From NCBI RefSeq assembly GCF_037038585.1, contig NC_092524.1:69278552-69342551 (forward strand): DNA of 64,000 bases, written 5' to 3'. Below, piece by piece: positions 25,201 to 37,410 of the stretch; the stretch's first letter is position 1, and each line of letters begins with the position of its first letter. The notes beneath the pieces were generated by a model. It was given only the letters and a program-made list of their open reading frames with translations. It made no database searches and was not told the origin of the DNA. The position numbers and the translations under genes are program-made. The stretch is from Patagioenas fasciata (taxonomy: Eukaryota; Chordata; Aves; Columbiformes; Columbidae).

Positions 25201-28200
25201 TGTACGCTCGTGATTCCGCAAGGGTAAATTTATAATACACTCGCAATCCTGCAAGGGTTAATTTACTTACACGTGCAAATGTGCACGGAGCATTACACGT
25301 GCTTATGCGGAAGCACAGGAGGAAAACACACTCGCGATTGTGCGAGGAAATAATTTATACACGTGCTCGTGTTGAGCACGGAAAGTTACACGTGCAAATG
25401 TGCATGGAAAGTACACGTGCTTGTATTAAGCACGGAAAGTACGCGTGCAAATGTGCATGGAAAGTTACTCATGCTTGTATTAAACACGGAAAGTTACGCG
25501 TGCTTATGTGGAAGCACGGGAGGAAAATACACCCGCGATTATGTGAGGATTAATTGTACACGTGCTTGTATTAAGCACGGGAAGTTACACGTGCAATGTG
25601 CACGGAAAGGATAAATACACTGGCAATCCTGCCAGCAGTTTCACTCACAGCCGCGGCCCAAGGCAGCGGGGTCTCCATCCCGGGGGCTCTCGGCCGCACC
25701 GTCTCGCTCGTGCTCCCACAGACCCGGAGTCTCGACGAGAGTCCCGTTTTTAATGGCTGATCAGACCTGACTGTGGCCATTCCAGAAGCTTCTCTGCACC
25801 CCCACACCGGCTGTGGGTGCCCTGAAGCCTCCAAACATCCCCACACTGGTCACAGGTGCCCAGCGGCTCCTGGCACCTCGGCTCCCTTCTCCTAATGGCC
25901 CTGGCCAGGGGCTCTGGGGCCAAACCAAAGAAGCTGTCAGCCTCAAACAGAGAGAGAGGGAGATGTGCCTGCTCCTTCCATGATGAAGGAGGGAAGGGGA
26001 GAGAGGGGGGTTTGCATCCTGCCACAGGGACGCTCACCTTGTGGCGCTCTTGCTGTCAAGAAATACGCACATTTTGTGGAGAAATACATTTAAGCTCGGA
26101 GTTTCAAACAGCTTATCACGAGCAGGGATTAAGGCTGCACCATTTTTGCGTAACCTTCCAGCCCCGTGATTTTGAGTTTGTCTTTATTGTAGAATAAACC
26201 CCTTTGCAGAGTGGGTGACCATGGGAGCGCAAGCCCAGAAAACGGGCAGGCTCACAGTATTTCCGCGGCTTGGAGTGTCTTAATTACTCCATCCCCGCAA
26301 TTAGAAAACACTGCATGACTCTGAAAGATATTTAAGCAATTAGTGTATGTGCAGCTGAGTCGTCACGGTTTGTTTCCCATTGAGCAGGCTGCTCACCTTT
26401 CCTGTGATAGTTTTGGGTAAGTACCAAAGATGATGAATGTATTGAGAACCGCCTACATTGAACGGTTTCCAGGGTATTTCCTTCGCTTTTTCTGGATCGT
26501 GAGCCTGCAAGTCTCTGCGAATGGGACCACAAAATATTTGGCATTATTGTTAATTGGTACCGGTACCGATGTGACATCAAGTAACCCATTGTGCAAACTA
26601 CCGCCTGTTTTCTATATAGGTACAGAAGCATTTATCTGCTTTTCCTGATAGTCTGAATGGAATAGGAATCTCTTTCATCGTGCGCTGTGGTGTGTGTGTG
26701 CATTTGCTGCTTGTTTTATGGCTTGCAGGCCTAAATGCAGATTTTAACCATAGAATCATGGAATGTAGAATAGGAAACAACAGCTTTCTGTGGGAGGATA
26801 TAGCTGAAAATTCCGTTTGGGAACAGGAAATTCTGCTGCAGTGTCTTTCAAACTGTGATGGATGGACATTTCCACACACTTTGATCTCTGTAATGACTGA
26901 AAGTGTTTGGGATGTGCCTTCATTATGATGCTTGAGGGAACACCTTTTGATTGAAAGTTGTTACGGGCCATCTAGAAGTGAGAGTTTGGTTAATAGTACT
27001 GTTTGGTGAGTTAAAAACAATCTTTGAATGTGCTGAATTTATTCCATATTGCAAAATCTTGTGGGTGGGGTTGGAGGCTGAGGAGTGCACTGGGCATTAG
27101 TCACAGGCCTCCCAGCCATTCATTCGCATGCTTTTCTGTTCGCTGCGTTCACTCAGGGTGAAGTGAGAAAAATCAGTATTGAATTAGAGCTGCTGTTGCA
27201 TGCTGCCTTGTGTCCATTAACTGTTTGCTCGTGGTGCCTTCTCTTGATTTCTTCCACTTCCCTGCTGGTGTTTTCCCGCGTTGGGTCTCGTTCTGTACAT
27301 CAGAGCCACGCTTCCAGTTCTGAGCAAGAAGCAAGAAGCTCCACCTGAAGTGTTTTGGGAACGCACCCACCCTGTTTAATCACTCTGGGGAGCTGCAATG
27401 GTCCCGTTACCGCACCGGCCTCTTGTCTGCTTGGAAATGGGTCTGAAACAGGTATTGGCAGAAGAATGAGTCGCGCTTGTCCTTAGGACAGCATCCTCGA
27501 AGCACAGTTTCAAGGGCTGGTTTTGCTTTTGTCGAGTCAGATGCATTTGAATCCCTGTGCTGAGAGATGATCTATTTAGAGCTCAGTTTCCCTTGATGCT
27601 GAGCAGCCTGAATTCCCACCCCAGCAAGCGCTTATTTTCAGCGAGTCTCTCCAGCGCCGCTTTAACTGTGTCATCGCAAGGATCCCTTTGTCTGAGAGCT
27701 CTCGGTGTTGCTTTGATTTTACCGCTTTCCCATACAACACCCAGCTCTTTGCCGACTCTCAGCCCTAACTTATCAGCGGCTGCAGCCATCGCTTGCTTTC
27801 TCTATGAGTAGTTTTGCTCCTTGGCTAAACCGTGACGTGCACAGATTTGTTACGCTGAGAGAAACCCTATAAAAATAAAGATCCTATAACTTCAGACTCT
27901 GTGGGCCGGGGTCACATATTTCAAGGATTTTAAAATTGCCTTTTGTGGCCACACAACGGTGACTTTTCTGCCTCGAAGGACCAGCTGTGAGCCGCTCCAT
28001 TACTCAGTTCATCCACTAACGCCTGGGATGTTTCTCATTCCATTTGTTTAAATCCTGGAGCTCAGGCCCGGGAAACTCCTGCATCAAAGTGTTCCCCTTC
28101 GTTTGGAGACAACACAGCCTGGGGAGTCAATGATGAAAATAGAGCGTCTGAGAGCGAAATAATCATCAATAAAATCTGTAAGCCTGCCAGGCAAGGTTTC

Positions 28201-31200
28201 CAAGAACAGCTCGTCCCAGAGCGTCCTGGTTATGGCAGAGCTGGGAAACGGCTGAAATCACGGCTTTGTAAAGCGGCATCTTTTAGTGTTTGATCTCCTG
28301 GGGTTAAATGCTGGGTTCTTAACAGAAATAAACCCCGGGTTGCTGGTGGGTGTATCTGAACTGTGAGGCTTGGAGCCTCGTTGTGTGAAACGTTTGGGGG
28401 ATAATGAATTCTGCCGGCCGTTTGGGGTCATGCGTGCTCGTTTTCATGTGATTTAGAGGAAAAATTGGTTGGAGTAATGATTCCCTTTGGTATAGATCCA
28501 CACCCTTCCTGCCCTGCTCAGCGGACTGGATGACGTTCTTCGCTCTCCGGGGTTGTTGGGTTGCCCGTCCCTTTTGTATTATAACAAAACCCCACGTTCT
28601 GTCATGGAGAATATGAAGATTTAACAACATGAACCCTCCCAGAGAACAGCAGGGAGCAATGTTTGCTTTACTATGCATTGAGATGATGTCTTTATTAACA
28701 TTTACATTATACTAAACAGTATGGTTTGAGCTCAGCCTGAGTCGCGCTGTTTGTGAGGATGGCTTAACACAGGGAGTTTTAGTTGTCTTTACAACAGAGG
28801 GGCTGGCGGACTTTGTAATTAATCCCCTCATTCATTATCTCATGGAATATTTGGCGTGTATGTGCTGTCCGGTCTGTCTTGAGAAGGCAGGGTTATAATT
28901 TTCAATTTCCAAGCTACTATAAGGAGTTAATATCATAGTTAGGGGTCACTGTGCCAGAAACGAGGACCTTTGTGCTTTATCCTACAGCAGTTTATTTTTG
29001 GTCCCATTAATTCTGCGCTCAGGACTCTTGGCGAGTTTTTGGGAGGTCAGAAGAGGACGGAAAAGGAGAACAGAACAAACTTATTGTCTGATTTATTTTT
29101 TTTTGGAGTAATCTCTTTCCCAAACTACTTTAAGAACCATAATTAGTTTGCTTCCGCTATACAACAAACTGATTTCTGAATAGCCTTTAACTGGTAGATG
29201 CGTTATGGGAATAACGTACTTAAAAAACCAGTTATGTCAGGAAACATGATGAAGCTCATGAAAGCTTCTCTTGAGCTGTTTAATCTTTGCAGGCATGAAA
29301 ACCTTATAAAAGCCTTCACCCCCAGTACAGGCACAGTACAAATAACCCTGGATGGCAACTATGTGTAAAGTGATAGAGAACGAACTATTAATATTTGAGC
29401 ATCAAGGGCATCGTGTGGACAGGAACCAAAGTCATTCCTGCTAACGTTTGTGTTCATTTGCTCTCAGTTCAGTCACAGGGAAAAACCAATGTGGATCAAA
29501 CAGCAGATGACAGTATGTGTGGGGAAAAACAAATTTACGTCTAAGTTGCTAAGAGAGTATCATAAATACCAGAAAATAACCTGTTTGAACGGAAGGATTA
29601 TTTCCCAGGGTCACTGCAATCATCTGCAGATGCTTGTCCTTTGCTGCTCTTCCAAACCAGAGCAAACAGGCTTTAAAATAAATTCCTGAACGGTGTTTTT
29701 GCCAAGGTCTGTGCTTTGATAACATCTGCAGCCACATAAACGCCTTGGTGTCTACTCACGGTGAATGCAAAGGCTGAGCTACAGCGGCTGGCTGGGCAGG
29801 CTAATGATAATCATTATATTGATAACGAACAGCGCCGCTTGTGCGGTGCCGTGATTTATGGCAGCCCACGGGGTAGCGCGGTGCTGAAATTTTAAACGCT
29901 TGCTCGAAATGTAAGCGTGGAGCTCTGGGAATGCGGCGTTGGCGTGAAACCCGGTCCAGTTGGTTTGGAGTAATTAGTCAAAACGATGGGAACATCATGG
30001 CGAGCGGTTACTTTGTATCCTCCTGTAAAATATCCTCCGGTCGCTTCAGACAAAGCGATCTAAGGGTGCGATGTGCAATGTTTAGAACGAACAGAAAGTT
30101 TTCCATTACCTGTTGGCTTTTCAAGCATCTCCTCTCCCCATTCACAGAATCCCAGAATGTGAGGCGTTGAAGGGCCCTGTAAAGCTCATCCAGTGCAATC
30201 CCCCCATGGAGCAGGAACACCCAGCTGAGGTTCCACAGGAAGGTGTCCAGGCGGGTTTGAATGGCTGCACAGAAGGAGACTCCACAACCTCCCTGGGCAG
30301 CCTGGGCCAGGCTCTGACACCCTCACCAGGAACAAGTTTCTTCTCATATTTAAGTGGAACCTCCTGTGTTCCAGTTTGAACCCATTGCCCCTTGTCCTGT
30401 CACTGGTTGTCACCCAGAAGAGCCTGGCTCCATCCTCCTGACACTGCCCCTTTCCATATTGATCCCCATGAATGAGTCCCCCCTCAGTCTCCTCTTGTCC
30501 AGCTCCAGAGCCCCAGCTCCCTCAGCCTTTCCTCACACGGGAGATGCTCCACTCCCTTCAGCATCTTGGTGGCTGCGCTGGACTCTCTCCAGCAGTTCCC
30601 TGTCCTTCTGGAACTGAGGGGCCACAACTGGACACAATATTCCAGGTGTGGTCTCCCCAGGGCAGAGCAGAGGGGCAGGAGAACCTCTCTGACCTACTGA
30701 CCACCCCCTTCTAACCCACCCCAGGTACCATTGGCATCCTGGCCACAAGGGCCCAGTGCTGGCTCATGGTCACCCTGCTGTCCCCAGGACCCCCAGCTCC
30801 CTTTCCCCTACACTGCTCTCTAATAGGTCATTCCCCAACTTACACTGGAACCTGGGGTTGTTCCTGCCCAGATTCCAGACTCTACACTTGCCCTTGTTAT
30901 CTTTCACTAAATTTCTCCCCGCCCAGCTCTCCAGCCTGTCCAGGTCTCTGATGGCAGCACAGCTTCCAGTGTCACCACTCCTCCCAGCTTGGTGTCACCA
31001 GCAAACTTGCTGACAGTCACTCTATTCCCTCGTCCAAATAATTGCTGAATATATTGAATAATACCGGCCCCAGCACTGCCCCCTGAGGCCCTGCACTGGA
31101 TCCAGGCCTCAACTGGACTCTGCCCCATTGACCACAACTCTCTGGTTCTTCCCTTCAGCCAGTTCACACTCCACCTCACTACCCGGTCACCCAGACCGCA

Positions 31201-34200
31201 CTCCCTCAGTTGAGCTGTGAGGATGTTGTGCGACACTGTGTCAAATGCTTTACTGAAGTCAAGATAGACCACGTCCACCGCTCTGCCATCATCCATCCAC
31301 CTCGTTATGTCCGCATAAAAGGCGATGAGGTTGGTCAAGCACGACTTCCCCTTGGTGAAGTGATGTTGACTGCCCATAATGACCCTCTTATCCCTGATAT
31401 GCCTTGAGATGGCACCAAGGAGAAGCAGTTCCATCATTTTCCCAGGGAAAATTCCTGTCCTGTGGTTTCTTTAGTGGTTCTGCTGCTTATGAACACGAGC
31501 AGGGTCAGGGACCAACTTTGTCAAGAGCAGAAATGCGCAGCAAGAGAATCCTTTTGCAAAAGGCTTATGCTCTATGTAGACAAAATAATTTCAGCAGAAA
31601 AAGAATTGTTTTTCTCGTTTCATATGGGAAAAAGGAGGCAAAGAGACTTGTTCATAGTCTCACTAGTCCGGGAGAGAGTGTTAGAGGAAGATTGCTGGGC
31701 CCTAAAACTCATAGTGGTTCTTTTCCCAAGTGGATTTTGGGGATCCTGGAGGAGGAAAAACAGCAACACACGCTGCCCTCTTTTTTTCGTCTGCTTTTTC
31801 TTCTTTTTCTCCAATCACTTTTCATATGATGATTTCCAATTATTTAAACGGTGGAGAAATAGGACGCTCTTTTATTTTTCCCATACGGATTTTCCTTGTT
31901 TCGTTTTTAGGAGGGCGGTTCCATTCCGTCCCTCGCCGAGCGGCATCTGCCGTGCATGAGGCCACAGCCCCAGGGGCCCAAAATGTGCAGAGTTGCCTTT
32001 TCGCTTCTCAATCCACCAAACGTCAGCGAGAACTGAATTTTGCTTCTATTGGGATGGCAAGAGGGTAGAACCGGACCGAGAAATTCAGGAGTATGACTTG
32101 AAGGTTTGCAACTTCTCCCTGCTATGTCCCACTAAACAGTTAATTGTTAATCAGGAAAGGTCATGAACATAATAGTGCTCTAGGTTAGAGCATTTTTATT
32201 GTGCCAGCGTCTGTCCTTTCCCACAGCCTACAGTGGATGATTGAGGAAGAATACGAGGGCAGGGCAAGCTCTGTAATTCTTATGAAACGGCCCCTCCAGG
32301 ATATATTTTAGGACCTTTAATTACCTGCGACTGATTTAAATCTTTCAACCTGTAGCAACATGTTTCGCGGTGTTTGTGAACCGCTTACTAACGGCCTCGA
32401 AACACGTCCGGTCTTTAACCTGGACACCTCTCTGCTGCTTCCAGGGCGGGTTTACGCTTCTCTCAATGGATGTGACGTGGATATTGTCTTGTGAGCTTTG
32501 TAGCTTTTGCTTTACAAAGTCTGATCGTGAAGGCTGAGGGTTCAAAGATCCTGCGGTGACAGCGCAAGGAGACACTGAACTGTTGGTGCAAATCATTCCT
32601 CGGGGGGACTCAAAGTCTCTACATGAGTCACCTATCAAAAGAGAGAAAATCCATTTATCTATGTGTGATGCAGGTCTGTACTTTAAATTGAAGTCGGCTA
32701 AAATTGAGATATGAGTGGTGTGAAACTTCTGTTGCGAATCAGTGTCCCGGCTTTGCAGGGAGTTTGGTGCTCCCTGAAGTAAAGCACAAAAAGAACATAA
32801 CCCTCTCTTTCTCTTCTCCAGGAAAGACTGTTTGTCAGTGAAGAAAACGTTGATGGATTCCTAGGCAGGGTTTCCTGTCCTTCCTCTTGCTCCCAATCAG
32901 CGCTGGAGAGTCAGCCGTTAATTGAAGTGCTCGGTGTTGCTGAGGACAGAATGCAGATGAGGTTGCAGGTGAGGATCTCCCTGGCACTTGTATGAACTGA
33001 TTGATGTTCTCCAGCGAGATCGTATCAAATCCGACCAAAACGCCTTTGTTCCTGCTTTGTCTTGATACAGCAGGGAAAGCGGTGGAGTTGGGGGGTATTT
33101 GCACGTCTAAATGTCAGTTTTTAGAAACATAAGTTCACATTTGTCCCATTTAATGTGACCGTGGGATTGAAGCCTCCTGTATTTCGTTGGGAAGATGGAG
33201 AAGTGCGGTATGTTAAAGGTGCTGCTTCCTCCGTGCAGGAATACGGCATGGTACGGTATTAAAAGAGAAAAACAGACTAAATAACGACCTAGTGTCCCTC
33301 ATTCAGCCCCAAGTGCCTTCAGGTCAGAGCTGATGACCACGTGCTGCAAAACCATGGCAGATGTCATCAGAACAGAACCAGAATAAAGAACTGAAACGTC
33401 TCTGACCTTCAAATACTCAAAAGTTTGGCTCCATGTATGGTTAAATCGCACCGTCTGTTGCACAAACACTTCTCCAGGTCCAGAGCGAGCTGACCTGGAG
33501 GGATTTGGGGATTTTGGGTGCTGGGAGCAGGCATTGGAAAGGGATCCCAGGCCGGCTGTGTCCGCGGGCTGGCACAGGGTACAGTGACCTCCCTTTGCAA
33601 AATCGGAGATGGACAGATGGAGAAAGCAAAACGTTAGTTTTGTAAAGGGGATTTCTCGGTAGACGCTGCATTAGAAATTCATTTAAAAGTGTTCTTAAAG
33701 ATAGATAACACACCAGGACAATGAGGTTACTTCTGTGGCCCTACACTGAGACTGTACATACAGTAAATGTGTAGAGGGCTCCTTGGAAAGCAAGTTGAGG
33801 CAAAACAGCGACTTCTGCAACTGTGTTGGAGTTCACCCTAAAGATGCCAGCTCCAGCATTGCTTAACTCGTGTAGCTGGTGTGGATTGTACATAAAAATG
33901 TAAAATGTTGTTGTTGGAGAGCAAACGTGGATGTTCTGGTACCTGAGAAAGGGAGGCTGAGGTGTCTTAACTCGCACGTTCATGTGGGAGGATCTCCCAG
34001 TGCTGAGGGGGATGTACTGGTGTTTCTTTTGGTTCTGGCTGGAGGGAGCGGTGGTTTTGGGGTCAGAGGGGCTGGGGGTGTGAGGGCGACTCAGCCTTTG
34101 GATCCATGAATCCAGCCGAGATGCCCCCCCGATGCTGACCATCCATGCCAGGGACGCACGAGTTACCGGCTGGTTTTTGCTAAAACGAATGGTAAATTGG

Positions 34201-35128
34201 GAAATTGCTCTTTAGACAGCACCGGGTCTCACCGTTCATCCCGAGTCAAACCACAAGTCCTGCATTCACTCCCTTAGGCCGAGTGAAGAATGCAGCTCGC
34301 TCCCCAGCCACCCGTTTCGCACACGGCAGGGCGGTGATTTCCGTAACTGCGAGGTTCAAACGCATTCATTGCAAGGAGAGCTCAGATCCCTGGGCCGGTT
34401 TTGTTCCAGCAAACAGCCTGGGTGCGGTGACTCCGCTGTTAATCACGGCCGAGCTCGGCGCCGTTTCCTACGGCACAGGAAACCTCGGGAGCCAGGGGGG
34501 GTCAGGAAAACCTCAGCACGGCGCTGACTCGGCTTTCGGGGGTGGCTGTGGGAGGAACAGGCACCCTGTCCTGCCTTTCCAGCAGTTAGCGCGTCCAGCC
34601 CGTTCCAGCTGTAAAACAAAGCGTTTCTTTTCTCGACAGCCGCAGGAAGCAGCGTGCTCTGGACAGGGTGGAAAACAAGAAGAACTCAGCAGCTCAGGAG
34701 GGGATCTCGCTGGAGAGACAAACGGTGACAACCCGCAAGCAAACGCAGAAACAAACTGTCCGGCGGCTGATGCAGACAAAGGAGAGCGCGCTGCAGAAAC
34801 CAGCAGAACTTCCACATCTCCCACACCAGCTGAAACAATAGGAAAAGTGGGTTGTAGTTCACAGCATTGTTCGCAGCCTGAACCTTCTGACACCAGTTCA
34901 GCGCTTCCTGGAGAACGTGGGAGAAAGGAACCGGGTTTAGAAGGTGCTGCTGCAGAATCAGAACAGGCAGGAGGGGACGGGGATGGGGACGGGGATGGGG
35001 ACGGGGATGGGGACAGGGGGGTCCTGCGGGAGCTGAACCCACAGGACGGGAGCGTGAGGATCCTCGGGGACCACACCACGCGCTGCCCGCTCGCCTTCCA
35101 GAACCCTCTGCTCTATGAATTAGACTAG
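22221..35128 (+). CDS. DNAAF2: Dynein axonemal assembly factor 2 (kintoun), 3 exons
   Basis: This is a cytoplasmic HSP90 co-chaperone of the PIH family that preassembles axonemal dynein arms for motile cilia. Exons: 22221-24071, 32822-32968 and 34640-35128 (TAG), all phase 0, giving 828 residues against 837 in human. The PIH1 N-terminal domain covers about residues 10-190 ([31 protein letters not shown]). A first CS/p23-like domain is at about 266-336 ([20 protein letters not shown]). A Pro/Ala/Glu/Gly repeat is at about 353-437. A second CS-like domain is at about 515-617 ([34 protein letters not shown]). Exon 2 reads [14 protein letters not shown]...PLIEVLGV, as in human. The conserved C-terminus is [20 protein letters not shown] then NPLLYELD. 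Exon 1 is extremely GC-rich. The open frame running on to 24179 is intron read-through; the GTAAAC donor at 24072 ends the exon. Confidence 0.96.
23277..23530 (+). repeat. DNAAF2: In-frame minisatellite in DNAAF2 exon 1
   Basis: The repeat encodes shuffled units of GAEDPAEP and GAEP from 12-, 24- and 36-bp modules (GATCCCGCCGAGCCCGG, GGCCGAGCCCGGTGCCGAG). It makes an acidic, proline-rich linker of about 85 residues between the two CS-like domains. All units are multiples of 3, so copy-number change keeps the frame. It also yields a long spurious open frame on the opposite strand. Confidence 0.93.
24264..24585 (-). mobile_element. CR1 LINE fragment (reverse) in DNAAF2 intron 1
   Basis: It starts at the reverse-complemented tail (GTAGAATCATTTCAGTTGG), followed by TCATCGAGTCCAACC, the GACTCCACCACTGCCCTGGG block and CCAACCTCCTTTCAGG. 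It is of the subfamily also seen at 51.4, 52.7 and 63.4 kb, but older. Confidence 0.88.
24919..25740 (-). repeat. CACGTG-rich compound tandem array, possible old solo LTR
   Basis: From about 25200 to 25640, units of 25-30 bp alternate (ACACGTGCAAATGTGCAYGG and ACACGTGCTTGTATTAAGCA, joined by CGGAAAGTT). A longer AGGAAAAYACACYCGCGATT unit is embedded at least twice. At least six CACGTG palindromes occur. Read on the minus strand, the array is followed by a TATTTAAG box (about 25000), AATAAAAGTTGTTTTGG (about 24950-24965) and a CA end near 24919, with the matching TG on the plus strand. This layout (enhancer repeats, TATA, polyA signal) suggests a solo LTR. Family and outer boundary are not recognised. 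The plain-repeat call is firm; the LTR call is tentative. Confidence 0.5.
25741..30142 (+). other. DNAAF2 intron 1, mostly unique sequence
   Basis: I see no exon, RNA gene or clear repeat. About 25750-26040 is GC-richer and could continue the adjacent repeat. 26750-26770 has a CR1-tail-like AGAATCATGGAAT but no CR1 body. Confidence 0.55.
30143..31450 (-). mobile_element. CR1 LINE, longest copy in window (reverse, FAGD subfamily)
   Basis: The reverse-complemented tail is at 30143 (TCACAGAATCCCAGAATG). The body extends about 1.3 kb, to AGTTCCATCATTTTCCCAGG. A 176-residue uninterrupted minus-strand frame (30907-31437) is reverse transcriptase: [58 protein letters not shown]. It is 5'-truncated; ORF1 and the endonuclease are absent. 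It lies in DNAAF2 intron 1, antisense to the gene. Confidence 0.95.
31451..32821 (+). other. DNAAF2 intron 1, 3' part
   Basis: This is AT-rich unique sequence. Nothing was recognised up to the pyrimidine-rich acceptor CCCTCTCTTTCTCTTCTCCAG (32801-32821). Confidence 0.6.
32969..34639 (+). other. DNAAF2 intron 2
   Basis: This is unique sequence. The last 430 bp stay open in the exon 3 frame, but the acceptor TTTCTTTTCTCGACAG and the match to human place the exon start at 34640. Confidence 0.65.
34976..35017 (+). repeat. DNAAF2: GGGGAYGGG hexamer/12-mer repeat encoding (Gly-Asp)n
   Basis: GGGGATGGGGAC is repeated about 3.5 times in exon 3, giving a GDGDGD run just before the conserved DNAAF2 C-terminus. 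It is in frame, and the G-runs could form a G-quadruplex in the coding strand. Confidence 0.9.
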
Positions 35129-35866
35129 CTTGAGTTCTTTTAGGCTTTCCTTCTGTTGTTTGATACTCACTGCAACTTCAGGGCTAAGAGTAGAACACGG
35201 GTTCCCACCGAAATTTTTGTTTACAGAGTCCTTACGTTGTTAATAATTTTTGAAGTTAATAGCTCAGAGTTTTCTAATTCTATGTATAGGCTGAAATAGT
35301 TTTACTTACAAAGAAGATGCAGTTAAAGGTGAATCTGAGCACCTGGAGGAAAATGCATCGTTATCGTTTACATGAATTTCTTAGTCTCTTGCTACATGCC
35401 AGGGAGTTTTTGTATTTCTCCGTCTCCTAATGGCTCCCTGGGGAATTGCTGTTTAGTCCACCTAGAAATGAGCAGCATTCATCATTTTTCAAACCCTTCA
35501 TTTCGTGATAACTGCAGGATCAGACTCGCACTGATTTTTAGCAATCAAACGAAATTTCTAATTACATGGGGAAGTTGTGATTAGTCTCCCAGAAATAATC
35601 AGCATTTACACCGTGTGTTCCGTCCTAGCACATCCCCCCAGAACACGGCACCCAAACATACCCCAGTCTGGCAACCGAACAAATTCAATTGCACCATGGA
35701 AACATCCTCTCTTGTTACACAACTGCTGTAAGTAGTCAGAATTTGTAAAACGGACTCGCTTGATCCAGATTAAATGTACTTGTAAAAACCAGTTTCCCCC
35801 ATGAACTCGGATGTGCTCTTTGCTGGGTCATCTCTAAAGTGCGATAACCAAAGGAACACACCTAAT

Positions 35867-35872
35867 AATAAA
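35867..35872 (+). promoter_or_regulatory. DNAAF2: Candidate DNAAF2 polyadenylation signal
   Basis: AATAAA lies about 740 bp after the stop and is followed by T- and TG-rich sequence. It is the clearest forward signal before the convergent MGAT2 3' end. Confidence 0.5.
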
Positions 35873-35889
35873 CAGCTTTCGGTTCCCTT

Positions 35890-37410
35890 TCTGCTTTTGA
35901 ACTGACTTCTGTTTGCTTTTGAGTTGAAGAAGAGGAATGAGCTTTAGAACAGAGTTAAACGTGGCTGCTCTGGGGTTCCTCTTATGTTACTACGCTAAAC
36001 ACGGGGTGCGCAGCGTAAGCCGTAATTTTGGAAGTTCAGCTGCCAAAAGCATCTGCCCAACCCAGGAGGAGCACCAGGGGTTTTTGGGCTCTGCCGGGGG
36101 CTCCTCGTGGGCACGGACTTGGTGAAACTCGGCAAACAGAGCAAGTGGCAAAGCTGGGTCAGTTCAGGTACCCTGGGGAATGAACAGCATCTTATCGCAG
36201 TCAAAATAAACCTGCGTACGACTTGGAGTGCTTCACAAATCTCAGCTCTCTCTCACATTAATATTGAACTGATACATTCACAACCCATAAAGCAGGTGAC
36301 AAACAGAACCCTTGTAACGCACCCCCCCGTTCTTAAGCGTTGCAGCCAGAGTCCTCAGAGCACCCACCCCATTTTCTCTAATTAAAAGAATGCCTTTTTT
36401 TCCCCCCTCTCCAAATCTTAGCACAAACCCCACTTAATATTGCACATCTGTCATCTGAGCGCAGCGTTTTCTTTCTCTAACATACTTTGTTCTATGAAAA
36501 GCTTCTCATGCGTTACTGCTGCCAGTTATGTTTCAAAGTGACGTGCAACTAACGATGTTTGATGCTAATTAACGACTCCGCTCTCTCCCGTTTGCGGTTT
36601 CAGCTCCGGTTCAGCCCGTTCCCATACACAATATTTTTTTACCGGTCACTTTACACAGGTGGGGAATTTGAAAGCGAAACTTTTTTATTGGGATGCAAAC
36701 AAAAGAGGCGCAGTGTGGGTATTTCTTACTCTATTCTGCCCCCAATTAGCATCATTAAAAACGTAATGAAGTTAAACGCACACTAAGGGGTGATGGCAGG
36801 TGTTCAGTCCTCTGGATTAAAGACAAAATACACACCCTGTCCCCCCAGGTCCCGACTTTCTGAGCAACACAAGGTGACATCATCTTCACGTGAGAATCAA
36901 GAACTTCTCCAGTATTACAAAACAACAGAATTTTATTTCGGCAGAACTAAAAAAAAAATCGTATATATTTCTACATTGCAGTAAAAACAATGATTCTTTT
37001 TCTTTCCTTCATATCAACGCATCGCAACCAAACCAGGACACCGTTCTCAGGCTTGAGGTGACGCCGGGAGATGCCAGAGCTCGGGAGGGCTCGGTCCCCT
37101 CGCTCGCTCCTCACCACCCCGATGGGGGCAAAACCCCCCACCAGAAAAAATGCACTTAGACACCAGTTTTCTCCTCCTCCCGCTTCGTGCAGGGGCTGCG
37201 ACGCCGCTCCGAGCGCTCTGGCGGCAGCAAGGAACCCGTTTCCAGAACGTGGTTGCCGAACATGAAAGATGACTATTTCGGGACACCTTTTACGAGAATG
37301 TTTATTCATATTAAAGCAGAAACCAACTCATAAATGCTCTTTATACACGTGTGTGCCTGTAAAAGGCGGTACGGAACAACTCAAAAAGAAAAAAGGCTGC
37401 AGAGTGATCC
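35890..37410. other. DNAAF2-MGAT2 convergent intergenic region and MGAT2 3'UTR
   Basis: There is no gene here. Reverse-strand AATAAA candidates for MGAT2 are at 37301-37306 (about 105 bp after the stop) and 36932-36937. Which is used cannot be told from sequence. Confidence 0.55.

Noticed and set aside
26748-26770. CR1 tail-like AGAATCATGGAAT
   Set aside because: Too short, with no CR1 body beside it; probably chance or beyond recognition.
34205-34639. Longer DNAAF2 exon 3
   Set aside because: The frame is open but unlike DNAAF2; a good acceptor precedes 34640 and the join there keeps homology.
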